Source: Alphaproteobacteria bacterium MarineAlpha10_Bin2
Lineage (GTDB): Bacteria; Pseudomonadota; Alphaproteobacteria; UBA828
Assembly: GCA_002937555.1 (NCBI GenBank)
Contig: PTKB01000020.1
Span: 1 to 17,909 of the forward strand
DNA: 17,909 nucleotides
Direction: 5' to 3'
Shown here: piece after piece, positions 1-6,231 of the stretch
How positions within the stretch are numbered: the first letter of the stretch is position 1
How the letters are laid out: every line of letters begins with the position of its first letter
The notes under the pieces: generated by a model
Database searches by the model: none
Seen by the model: the letters and a program-made list of their open reading frames with translations, nothing else
What the model was told of the DNA's origin: nothing
Program-made: the position numbers and the translations under genes

Positions 1-549
1 GAGATCGTCGCACCGATCGACCGCTTCCACGATGCCTGCCGCGCCCGCGCACTCCCCGTTATTCATGTGCGCAAGGTGCTGCGCGCATCGGGGCGCGACG
101 ATATCAAGGGCGGCGTCAGCGCCTGGCGCCTGGTGTTCCCGCTCTATGTCGGCGAAATTCCCGGTGCCGATCAACACGCCCTCCAAGGCAGCAAATGGAC
201 CAACCTGCGCACCCGTATCGAGCCCGAGGACGAGATCGTCGAGACCAAAAAACGGCTATCGATTTTCCATCCCACCGATCTCGATTTTCTGCTGCGCAAC
301 ATGGGCGTGCGCGCCGTGGTATTCAACGGCGGCTTTACCGATTGCTGTGTGCTGAACGCCGCGTTCGACGCCTCTAACTTCGATTACCGTGTCGTCGTCG
401 CGCGCGATCTGGTGCGCGGCACGAATGAGGAAATGGAAGACGCGGCGCTCAAGATGATGTCGCTGCACATGGCGCTGGTGATGGATTCGAACGATATCCT
501 GAAGGCCTGGGACGCGCGCGGCGCAAAATCCTCGCAAGCTGCCGAATAG
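1..549 (+). CDS. Isochorismatase-family cysteine hydrolase, 5' partial
   Basis: The frame is open from base 1 to the TAG at 547-549 (182 codons seen), so the gene begins outside the window. The GTG at 67 is internal: in-frame residues before it (ALPVIHV) look like the central beta strand of the fold. The family motif GGFTDCCVLNAA (codons at 328-363) carries the expected catalytic cysteine, the second Cys of TDCCV at 346-348. The KKR of ETKKRLSIF (about 244-270) is where the family's active-site lysine normally lies. The catalytic aspartate would be in the missing N-terminus. Members hydrolyse amides or vinyl ethers (isochorismate, nicotinamide, N-carbamoylsarcosine, maleamate); the substrate cannot be told. 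It converges on the dioxygenase genes with only 3 bp between stop codons. A role in the same catabolic route is a guess from proximity. Confidence 0.88.
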   Translation, partial: EIVAPIDRFHDACRARALPVIHVRKVLRASGRDDIKGGVSAWRLVFPLYVGEIPGADQHALQGSKWTNLRTRIEPEDEIVETKKRLSIFHPTDLDFLLRNMGVRAVVFNGGFTDCCVLNAAFDASNFDYRVVVARDLVRGTNEEMEDAALKMMSLHMALVMDSNDILKAWDARGAKSSQAAE

Positions 550-552
550 AAC

Positions 553-1026
553 TCAAATCGGCGTCGACAGTAGGCGCGGAATTCCAAACGTATCGGCCAC
601 GGCGATCTTCTGTTTGAACTGCGGCTTGCCGGCGGCGAAAGTGATCAAATCGCGGTAGGTGCCGACACTAAACAGTTCGCTGACGCCGTCTTGATTGCTT
701 TGATAGAGGCTGTAATTGGCCTGCACGCGGTAGCCGCCGTTTTCCTTCCCCAGGATGCGCACGGCGCCGAGCACATGCTTGTCGAAATGGATGTTGTAGA
801 TATTGGCCTCGCGCAGCGACAGGATGCGGTCGCGCAGCATGTTCTTGTTGCGGCACGACAGCAGTTCGAGCGGCAGATCACTTTCCTCGTTTTCGCGCGA
901 GAGGATTTTGTATTCGCAGTCTTCGGTGAAGAAATCGAGCCACTCTTCGAGGCGGTCGTCATCGATATAGTGGCAGTAATCGGCCATCAGGTCGTTGATG
1001 GCGTCGCGCACTTCGGCGTCGCTCAT
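553..1026 (-). CDS. Aromatic-ring-hydroxylating dioxygenase, beta (small) subunit
   Basis: 157 residues with the SnoaL/NTF2-like cone fold typical of small subunits. The N-terminus has the family pattern YCHYIDDDRLEEWLDFFTEDCEYKI, followed by a REN box and an end (RLLSTPI) like the usual family C-terminus. Small subunits are structural and stabilise the alpha trimer in an alpha3beta3 enzyme; they carry no cofactor. I chose the ATG at 1026 rather than a longer open frame to 1071, because it gives the classic ATGA overlap with the alpha-subunit stop (TGA at 1025-1023), implying translational coupling; a GGAAG lies about 12 nt upstream. Length fits the family (about 155-180). No ferredoxin or reductase gene follows, so electrons must come from partners encoded elsewhere. 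Confidence 0.9.
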   Translation of the reverse strand: MSDAEVRDAINDLMADYCHYIDDDRLEEWLDFFTEDCEYKILSRENEESDLPLELLSCRNKNMLRDRILSLREANIYNIHFDKHVLGAVRILGKENGGYRVQANYSLYQSNQDGVSELFSVGTYRDLITFAAGKPQFKQKIAVADTFGIPRLLSTPI

Positions 1027-2291
1027 TCGGCCGCCGCTTCCGTGCCGGTGGGGAAACCCATCAGTTCGCAATAATAGGAATAGAAGCCGCGGATCGGCAC
1101 TTCGGTAACCAGGGATTTCTGCGTCTCGATCTTGCCGGTGCCGCCGATCTCGACCATCGCATGTTTATCCTGCTCGCGCTGAATGGCAACCTGCACCAGC
1201 TCGACCGCCTCGCCGTCCTCCATCGAAATCAAGCCGCCCGGCCCGACCAGATTGGCTTGGTCGAGGCGGTGGCGGGTCATCTCTTCATCGTCATCCGCAT
1301 AGCCGTAATAGGTCCAGTAGAGCTCCATCCTGTCGGTGCCTTCGCTGCGGATCTGGCGCGTGCAGAGACTGTTGGCGATTTGCTGGAAGACGACATTAGG
1401 AAACACCGAGAGAATGACCAGGGTCACATCGTCCGGGTGCTCGGTGCGGTTCTGCAAAATCGACATGTCGTTGAGGCTGAATTTCGGCTTGTAGACTTTT
1501 TTCGTTCCTTCATAGCCTTCGCTGGTGGTCTTCTCATCGTCCGTGCCGAGCGAATTCCAGGTGATGTTGTGGCGCCCGCGCGCATCGAGCTTGGCGCCGC
1601 CCTTCTGGCTCAAGCGATACAGCCCGAACGTGGCGTGAAACATGTGCAGCAATCCGCCATGGTTGGGATCGCGGACATTGTCGTTATAGAGCTTCCAATT
1701 GCCGAATATGCGCTGGCGCTGATAGCCGAGAATGCGGATCGGTTTGTGGAACAGGCGTTCGATTTCATACACCACTTCGGGGCCGAGATAGTCGATCAAC
1801 GGTTCGGTGGCGTCGGAGAACGTGCCGAAAATGACGCCCTTGAACTTCTCGACCTTCAACTCCTGCAGATGGATCTTCCCGCGGTCGAAATCTTCCGGCA
1901 GGCCGCCCTCGCCATTTACGCCGCGCGGGAAGGGAACGGCGCGCAGCTGGCCGGTCAGATCGTAAGTCCATTGATGATAGGGGCAGATGAAGTTTTCCGA
2001 ATTTCCCTGGCGTTCGCGGCACAGCAGCATGCCGCGGTGCATGCATCTGTTGACGAAGGCGTGCAACACGCCGTCGCTGTCGCGGCACACCACCACCGGC
2101 GTCTCGCCGACCTTGGTGGAGAGAAAATCCCCTTCATCGGGAAGCTCCGCTTCAAGCGCCAGATAATTCCAGGTGGGGCCGCGAAAGATGCGCTCCTGTT
2201 CCTCTTCATAGACCGCCGGGTCGCAATAGGCGGCAAAGGGAATGCGACTAAAATCGGAGGCCGGCCAGGAAATTGAAGGCTGGTTACGCAT
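1023..2291 (-). CDS. Aromatic-ring-hydroxylating dioxygenase, alpha (large) subunit, anthranilate/salicylate-type
   Basis: 422 residues, the family's usual size. The Rieske [2Fe-2S] ligands are C83 and H85 (NRCMHRG) and C103 and H106 (CPYHQWTYD). The catalytic domain has NWKLYNDNVRDPNHGGLLH, giving H211 and H216 of the 2-His-1-carboxylate iron site; D208 is the usual bridging aspartate between subunits, and D359 in SMEDGEAVELVQ is the likely third ligand. The enzyme would add O2 to an aromatic ring in the cytoplasm using electrons from a ferredoxin or reductase that is not in the window. The overall pattern reminds me of anthranilate 1,2-dioxygenase (AndAc-like) and salicylate hydroxylase large subunits, but the substrate is not proven. 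The residue before H211 is Asn where Tyr is common (DPYH). First gene of the operon; the beta subunit overlaps by 4 bp. No strong ribosome site precedes the ATG at 2291. Confidence 0.92.
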   Translation of the reverse strand: MRNQPSISWPASDFSRIPFAAYCDPAVYEEEQERIFRGPTWNYLALEAELPDEGDFLSTKVGETPVVVCRDSDGVLHAFVNRCMHRGMLLCRERQGNSENFICPYHQWTYDLTGQLRAVPFPRGVNGEGGLPEDFDRGKIHLQELKVEKFKGVIFGTFSDATEPLIDYLGPEVVYEIERLFHKPIRILGYQRQRIFGNWKLYNDNVRDPNHGGLLHMFHATFGLYRLSQKGGAKLDARGRHNITWNSLGTDDEKTTSEGYEGTKKVYKPKFSLNDMSILQNRTEHPDDVTLVILSVFPNVVFQQIANSLCTRQIRSEGTDRMELYWTYYGYADDDEEMTRHRLDQANLVGPGGLISMEDGEAVELVQVAIQREQDKHAMVEIGGTGKIETQKSLVTEVPIRGFYSYYCELMGFPTGTEAAAE

Positions 2292-2321
2292 GATCGAACC
2301 ACGTATCTCTTGGATTCAACA

Positions 2322-2349
2322 ATCCTATCATTGGCCGGATCGGTCGCAA
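2322..2349 (-). promoter_or_regulatory. Candidate sigma70-type promoter for the dioxygenase operon
   Basis: On the minus strand, TTGCGA (2349-2344) and TAGGAT (2327-2322) are separated by 16 nt and lie about 30 nt upstream of the alpha-subunit ATG. Both boxes match the consensus only partly, so this is a candidate. It is overlapped by the inverted repeat at 2335-2375. Confidence 0.3.
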
Positions 2350-2375
2350 GTCAAGCATTGAGCGGCCCGATCCGG
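2335..2375. promoter_or_regulatory. 9-bp perfect inverted repeat, candidate operator
   Basis: CCGGATCGG (2335-2343) and CCGATCCGG (2367-2375) are exact reverse complements separated by 23 nt. The left arm sits between the proposed -35 and -10 boxes of the dioxygenase promoter, where a bound repressor would block polymerase. The centre-to-centre distance of 32 bp is about three helical turns, which suits a dimer of dimers or DNA looping. No T-run follows, so it is not an ordinary terminator. Confidence 0.35.
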
Positions 2376-2420
2376 ACCCGCGTCAGGCGGCTCGGCGCTC
2401 GGCGTATGTTAACACCGAGA

Positions 2421-2440
2421 ACCAAAACGCGGTTTTTGGT
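2421..2440. promoter_or_regulatory. 7-bp inverted repeat in the divergent intergenic region
   Basis: ACCAAAA (2421-2427) and TTTTGGT (2434-2440) are exact reverse complements around a 6-nt centre (CGCGGT). It lies in the 2292-2507 spacer between the divergent dioxygenase operon and the sensor kinase, about 70 bp before the presumed ancestral kinase start. It could be a regulator site; no regulator gene adjoins. Apart from this and the 2335-2375 repeat I see nothing else in the spacer. Confidence 0.25.
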
Positions 2441-2533
2441 GCTTTCCGCACGGGCGGTCAGTGGGTAATGTTTGCTCGGCGCAGCCGGAATGTAAATTTG
2501 TGAAGCAATGCGAAATTGGGGCATAGCGACATA

Positions 2534-2559
2534 TATTCTTGTCGCGTATTCTTGTCGCG
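2534..2559 (+). repeat. 13-bp perfect tandem duplication at the kinase start
   Basis: TATTCTTGTCGCG occurs twice head to tail with no gap (2534-2546 and 2547-2559). Thirteen is not a multiple of three, so the extra copy shifts the frame. With one copy removed, the ATG at 2508 reads MRNWGIATYILVAAMIGL straight into the kinase frame, forming a well-shaped first membrane helix. With both copies present that ATG runs into another frame and stops after 78 codons. Confidence 0.9.
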
Positions 2560-4287
2560 GCCATGATCGGCTTGGCGATCAGCGAGATTCTCGGCCTAAT
2601 TCAGTTGATCGAGAAGCGCGAGTCATTTCAAACCGACCCGCGCGTCGAAGTGTGGCTGGTTTCGCAAGTCGAGCTCGAGCATCTCCGGCTCATCCGCAGC
2701 CTCGATACCTATCACCACATCGACGCACAGGCGAGCCTGGATGATCTTCTGACCCGATTCGACATTTATTGGAGCCGTCTCCTGGTGATCAGCGAAGGGG
2801 CCGAATCACAGCAGCTGCGCGAGATCGAGGGGCTTGACCAAACGATTGAACAAGTGATTGCAACGCTTGAAAAAATCGAGCCGGACATCGTCAACTTGGA
2901 AAAGGATGATCGCGCCACCTCTCAGGTGATCCGCTCGGATTTACTCGCCTTGGGCAAGCCGATTCAAACCATGGTCCTCAACACCACGAATCACGACCGC
3001 GGATTGCGGCGTGAAACCGCGACGCAACGGAGCGACATATTTTGGCAAGTGGTCGGTTATTTCATCGGCATTCTGGTTTCGGGGACGATCCTGGTTCTCT
3101 TCCTGCTGTGGCAAAACCGTGAAGCCAGGAGATTGCTCGCCCGGGCAAGCGAGGCGGAACGGCGCGTGAACGAGGCCAGCACCCATCTGATTCATGCGAT
3201 CGAAAGTTTTACCGATGGTTTCGCCCTGTTCGACAAGGACGGCAGACTGCAAATCTGGAACGAACGCTTTTTAACGAGTTACCCGAAAATTTCCGATTAC
3301 ATCGCCCCTGGGCGGACGGTGGACGAATTGTCACGAGAGGCTTATTCGCGTGGTCAGTTCCGCCAGATCGAGGCCGGCATCGAGGAATGGGTCCGCGAGC
3401 AAAACAAGCTATACACGATGAATGAAAGTTTCGTCGAACAGCGGCTGAGCGATGGCCGCTGGCTTCACGTCAAGGGTCGCAGGACGAGCGATGGCTTCAA
3501 TGCCGTCATCTATTCCGACGTCACCGAGATGAAACAGCGCGAGGCCGAGTTCGCCGAAAACTCCAAACGCTTGGAACTCGCACTCGAAAAGGAAGTCGAA
3601 CTAAGCTCGATGAAATCCAATTTCGTCGCCACCGCGTCCCATGAATTCCGTACGCCGCTGACGACAATTTTTTCCGCCGCCGACCTCTTGCATCATTATA
3701 GCGACCAGATGGACGATATCGAAAAGCTGGATTATTTGGAGGAGATCAAACAGGAAGTCGGCGAAATGACGCAATTGCTCGACGACATTTTGCTGGTGCG
3801 CAAGATGGAAGCCGGCATGTTCTCCTTTAGCCCGGAGAAGGCGAATATCGAAGTCCTGTTGCGCAACATCGTTCGTGCCTCGCAGAATTTGGCGGGCAAC
3901 GCCCACGCCATCAATCTGAATATCGAATGCGACAGCTCCGACGTATCGATCGACAACAGTTTGATCCGTCATATCGTCAATAATTTGCTGTCCAACGCGA
4001 TAAAATATTCGCCCGAAGGCGAGCCAATCGAGGTCAGCCTGTCGCGCCAGAACGGCGAATTGATCCTCGACGTTGCCGACCGCGGCATCGGTATCCCCGA
4101 AAACGAAATCGACCGCGTGTTCGATACGTTTTACCGCGCCGACAATTCCTCAGGTATCGGCGGTACCGGGCTCGGCTTGAGCGTGGTCAAGACGGCGGTC
4201 GAATTGCATGGCGGCATGATCAGCGTGGAAAGCACCATCAACGAAGGGTCGGTATTTTCCGTACGCATTCCGGACAGCGCCGCCTGA
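2539..4287 (+). CDS. Membrane PAS sensor histidine kinase with disrupted N-terminus
   Basis: From the TTG at 2539 the frame gives 582 residues: a first membrane helix (about 4-24), a mostly helical periplasmic sensor region (25-170), a second helix (171-191), a short linker, a PAS domain (about 214-330), a HisKA dimerisation domain with H368 in SHEFRTPL, and a HATPase domain with N box NNLLSNAIKYS (481-491), G1 box DRGIGIP (514-520), F box VFDTFYRAD and G2 box GGTGLGLS (541-548). It should autophosphorylate and pass phosphate to a response regulator, but none lies in the window. The start is the odd part. Neither TTG 2539 nor the internal ATG 2563 has a ribosome site. An ATG at 2508 would give a better N-terminus if the 13-bp duplication at 2534-2559 were single. 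The gene may be poorly expressed, out of frame, or phase-variable. It ends 9 bp from the reconstructed stop of the methyltransferase pseudogene. Confidence 0.85.
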   Translation: MSRILVAAMIGLAISEILGLIQLIEKRESFQTDPRVEVWLVSQVELEHLRLIRSLDTYHHIDAQASLDDLLTRFDIYWSRLLVISEGAESQQLREIEGLDQTIEQVIATLEKIEPDIVNLEKDDRATSQVIRSDLLALGKPIQTMVLNTTNHDRGLRRETATQRSDIFWQVVGYFIGILVSGTILVLFLLWQNREARRLLARASEAERRVNEASTHLIHAIESFTDGFALFDKDGRLQIWNERFLTSYPKISDYIAPGRTVDELSREAYSRGQFRQIEAGIEEWVREQNKLYTMNESFVEQRLSDGRWLHVKGRRTSDGFNAVIYSDVTEMKQREAEFAENSKRLELALEKEVELSSMKSNFVATASHEFRTPLTTIFSAADLLHHYSDQMDDIEKLDYLEEIKQEVGEMTQLLDDILLVRKMEAGMFSFSPEKANIEVLLRNIVRASQNLAGNAHAINLNIECDSSDVSIDNSLIRHIVNNLLSNAIKYSPEGEPIEVSLSRQNGELILDVADRGIGIPENEIDRVFDTFYRADNSSGIGGTGLGLSVVKTAVELHGGMISVESTINEGSVFSVRIPDSAA

Positions 4288-4410
4288 GGGCCGCCCTTAA
4301 GCGCGTTTGATCAAGACCGCGGAGGACAGCAGGGGAACATGAACCACGCTGTCCGGGCGGTGGCTGAAATATTCATCGACCGCCCGCGCCGCGCCGGGGC
4401 AGTAGGGATC

Positions 4411-4749
4411 TCAGTAATCGTCGAATACCATCACGCCGCCGGGTGCCAGGCGGGGATAGACGAATTCGCAGCAATCGAGAACCGAGCGTTCGATATCGAC
4501 ATCGATATGGGCGAACCGGAACGTCAAGCCGCGTATCTGTTCGCTGGCGCATTCGGGAAAGATGCCCTGATGGACGAAGCTGTCCGGATTGTTGGAGAGC
4601 AGGCGCTGAACGTCTGTCAGCGAGTTGTCGGCGAAGACATTGAGAAAACCGGCCTCGTCTTCGGCCAGCGAATCCGGCATGCCGTCAAACGTATCGAATA
4701 CGTGAAACGCGCTCCTCATGTCGTGGCGCAAGATCGTTTCCGATATCAA
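4411..4749 (-). CDS. C-terminal fragment: TylF-like methyltransferase piece
   Basis: The frame is open upstream to 4884 and includes GGFEPLVHALWLIS and ACLEVGCYKGGTAKLI, the TylF SAM-binding region, but no good start precedes that region. The first usable start, TTG 4749, falls after the E-V-G-C-Y-K-G-G motif. Then follow FDTFDGMPDS and FAHIDVDIERSVLDCCEFVYPRLAPGG, the acidic metal-binding region of the family (IDVD), and VFDDY before the premature TGA. As it stands it cannot make a functional methyltransferase; it is best read as part of the pseudogene 4297-5396. Confidence 0.5.
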   Translation of the reverse strand: MISETILRHDMRSAFHVFDTFDGMPDSLAEDEAGFLNVFADNSLTDVQRLLSNNPDSFVHQGIFPECASEQIRGLTFRFAHIDVDIERSVLDCCEFVYPRLAPGGVMVFDDY

Positions 4750-4814
4750 TTTCGCCGTGCCGCCTTTGTAGCAGCCGACTTCGAGGCACGCGCCCGCGAC
4801 ATCACGGGTCGAGA

Positions 4815-5396
4815 TCAGCCACAGAGCATGTACAAGCGGCTCAAATCCACCAACGTCCCGCTGCAGGCGCCGGATGAGAGAATATCATTCAAATGGGCGA
4901 TGTCGGGATGCCGCCCGCGTTCGTTCAAAGCCTGTTGGGTGAACTCCTCCAGCAGCTGGGCTTGCTCGGATTGTTCGGAATCCGTCGGCGTTATCGGCGA
5001 ACTGCGTTTCCGCAGGATCCGCACCGCTCTTCCCGGTTCGCTGTCGAGCGGCACCGCGAGATGGGCGATCTGGCCGATCAGCGCGTCCATGTCCGGCGGT
5101 GGCGTTTGCACGGCCAGATGGCCGTTCGGCCGGATGACGCGCAGCCAATTCGTCAGCGCGTAATAGGGCTCGGCAGAGCTCGCGAGGCAATCTGCGGCAA
5201 ACAGAAAATCGAAGGATTCAGTGGCGCAATCGGCGATGTTTTCGCCGTCGCCTTCGATCCGCCGTGTTTCCAACTCGGCGTTCCGATCTATGACGCTGGG
5301 CAAAATCGGGCTCGTCCGCCCGCCGCGGTACAGAACCAAACCCAGGCCAGCCAACATGATCGAGCCGGGCGCCGATGAATTGTCAATTTCAGCCAA
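4815..5396 (-). CDS. N-terminal fragment: class I SAM-dependent methyltransferase domain
   Basis: 193 codons from TTG 5396 to a TGA at 4817-4815. GSIMLAGLGLV (about 11-21) resembles a first beta strand with a weak SAM-binding motif; DGENIAD and ESFDFLFAADCLASS fit motifs II and III, and YYALTNWLRVIRPNGHLAV is the typical post-motif helix and strand of Methyltransf_11-type domains. The glycine-rich loop is not canonical, so SAM binding is doubtful. The last about 12 residues, after HLNDIL, are read in the wrong frame because of the dinucleotide slip at 4876-4881, so the current product would end before the TylF domain. Confidence 0.55.
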   Translation of the reverse strand: MAEIDNSSAPGSIMLAGLGLVLYRGGRTSPILPSVIDRNAELETRRIEGDGENIADCATESFDFLFAADCLASSAEPYYALTNWLRVIRPNGHLAVQTPPPDMDALIGQIAHLAVPLDSEPGRAVRILRKRSSPITPTDSEQSEQAQLLEEFTQQALNERGRHPDIAHLNDILSSGACSGTLVDLSRLYMLCG

Positions 5397-5445
5397 GGAA
5401 ACCGGATTCCGAATCGCGCATCACTATTTCGAGTTAGAGCAATTA

Positions 5446-5486
5446 TGACAGAGTAGACATTGTCAAAATCCACGAACCACTGTCAA
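5446..5486. promoter_or_regulatory. Cluster of TGTCA boxes, candidate operator
   Basis: TGACA (5446-5450) and TGTCA (5461-5465) form a perfect inverted pair with a 10-nt centre. TGTCAA occurs again at 5481-5486, exactly 20 bp (two helical turns) after the first TGTCAA at 5461. The cluster lies in the divergent spacer between the methyltransferase pseudogene (start 5396) and the periplasmic protein (start 5617). The protein that binds is unknown. Confidence 0.35.
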
Positions 5487-5553
5487 TGTAGCGCCCGGCG
5501 CGTGTTACGTTGAGTGTTGAACTCTTAGGCCCGCCTGACCAACTTTGAAAACG

Positions 5554-5581
5554 TTGATTTAAAATTTGGTCGACATATATG
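5554..5581 (+). promoter_or_regulatory. Candidate promoter for the periplasmic protein gene
   Basis: TTGATT (5554-5559) and TATATG (5576-5581) are spaced by 16 nt, in the AT-richest part of the 5397-5616 spacer, about 36 nt before the ATG. The match is moderate. The in-frame TTG at 5566 lies inside this element, another reason to prefer the ATG at 5617 as start. Confidence 0.3.
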
Positions 5582-5616
5582 GTGGTTATGCACGCGGACG
5601 AATAGCGGAGGTAAGA

Positions 5617-6213
5617 ATGTTGTTTGCGATATCGTATCGGAGATTTGCCATCGGCCCGACCGTGGCGGTGTTGTTGGGCGCATTGGTCTTTGCCGGAGCA
5701 GGCGGCAACTTGGCCGCTGATGAGCACGGCTACACTTCCGTCTCGGATCAGACTCTGGCTGCGGGTGACGCGATCCCCACGCCGTCGGGTCGAAAAATTC
5801 TTACCGTTACCGGCAATATTTCGGGCGCCAATATGGACGGCGAGGCGGTGTTCGATGCCGCGACGCTCGAACGCATCGGCGTGGTGCAATACACCACCGA
5901 AACCGCCTGGAGTGACAACCCGATCACTTTCGATGGCGTGTTGCTGTCGGCGGTGCTCGACGTGATTGGCGCCGATTCCGGCGCATCGTCGCTCAAGATT
6001 ACGGCGCTCAACGATTACGCCATCGAGGTGCCGATCGATGATGCCCGGGAGTGGCCGACCATGCTGGCGCTGAAAGCCGACGGCAAATATATGTCGGTGC
6101 GCGACAAGGGACCGCTATGGCTGGTTTATCCGCGCCACATGAATGCCCAATTCGGCAACGATAAATATAACGCGCGCTGGATTTGGCAAATCGCCACCAC
6201 CGAAGTGCAGTAA
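5617..6213 (+). CDS. Secreted molybdopterin-oxidoreductase-like domain protein
   Basis: 198 residues. The ATG at 5617 has a strong ribosome site, GGAGGT at 5607-5612, 4 nt upstream, and is preferred over the in-frame TTG 5566. The N-terminus is a signal peptide: basic YRR (7-9), hydrophobic core (about 11-28), and a likely cut near NLAA-DEHG, so the mature protein should be periplasmic. The body matches the small sulfite-oxidase-like Mo-pterin fold: ILTVTGNI (61-68), ITFDGVLLSAVLDVIGA (103-119), ITALNDYAIEVP (128-139), and the signature RDKGPLWLVYP (162-172). There is no cysteine at all, so the Mo-ligating Cys of true sulfite oxidases is absent. The protein may bind a ligand or act as a sensor partner rather than an enzyme; that is inference. 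The real function of this group is not known to me. Confidence 0.85.
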   Translation: MLFAISYRRFAIGPTVAVLLGALVFAGAGGNLAADEHGYTSVSDQTLAAGDAIPTPSGRKILTVTGNISGANMDGEAVFDAATLERIGVVQYTTETAWSDNPITFDGVLLSAVLDVIGADSGASSLKITALNDYAIEVPIDDAREWPTMLALKADGKYMSVRDKGPLWLVYPRHMNAQFGNDKYNARWIWQIATTEVQ

Positions 6214-6216
6214 GAC

Positions 6217-6231
6217 CGCGCGTTCAGCGCG
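6217..6231. terminator. Small GC hairpin at a convergent junction
   Basis: CGCGC (6217-6221) and GCGCG (6227-6231) pair around GTTCA. The hairpin lies just after the TAA of the periplasmic protein and overlaps the stop of the MFS gene. There is no T-run on either side, so it is at best a weak bidirectional terminator. Confidence 0.25.

Larger units (their letters stand above)
4297..5396 (-). pseudogene. Disrupted two-domain methyltransferase (class I MTase + TylF-like)
   Basis: Two open pieces on the minus strand form one protein if two lesions are undone. First, GAGAGA at 4876-4881 (TCTCTC on the coding strand) carries one dinucleotide too many; removing one TC joins HLNDIL to IRRLQRDVGGFEPL without a break. 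Second, the TGA at 4413-4411 interrupts VFDDY-stop-DPYCPGAARAV exactly where TylF-family proteins normally have Gly (YGxxxCPGA), so GGA probably became TGA. Beyond it the frame continues 37 codons to a TAA at 4299-4297, only 9 bp from the kinase stop, matching the tight convergent spacing of intact neighbours. The restored product would be about 365 residues: an N-terminal class I SAM methyltransferase domain and a C-terminal TylF/MycF (macrocin O-methyltransferase) domain. Substrate unknown. The start, TTG 5396, is the only nearby in-frame choice and has no clear ribosome site. Confidence 0.75.

Noticed and set aside
1161..2276. Long plus-strand open frame (371 codons) across the dioxygenase alpha gene
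   Set aside because: Antisense shadow: the minus-strand frame has complete Rieske and iron-site motifs, while this frame has no recognisable domain.
4286..4297. AGGG-CCG-CCCT hairpin as terminator between kinase and methyltransferase
   Set aside because: Only 4 pairs with a 3-nt loop and no T-run.
4411..4413. TGA as a selenocysteine or other recoding site
   Set aside because: The family has Gly, not Cys, at this position; one base change from GGA is simpler, and a second frame lesion upstream also argues for decay.
4339..5163. Plus-strand open frame of 274 codons opposite the methyltransferase
   Set aside because: It has no known motif, and the minus strand carries clear methyltransferase motifs in two frames; the long plus-strand frame reflects GC-rich codon bias.
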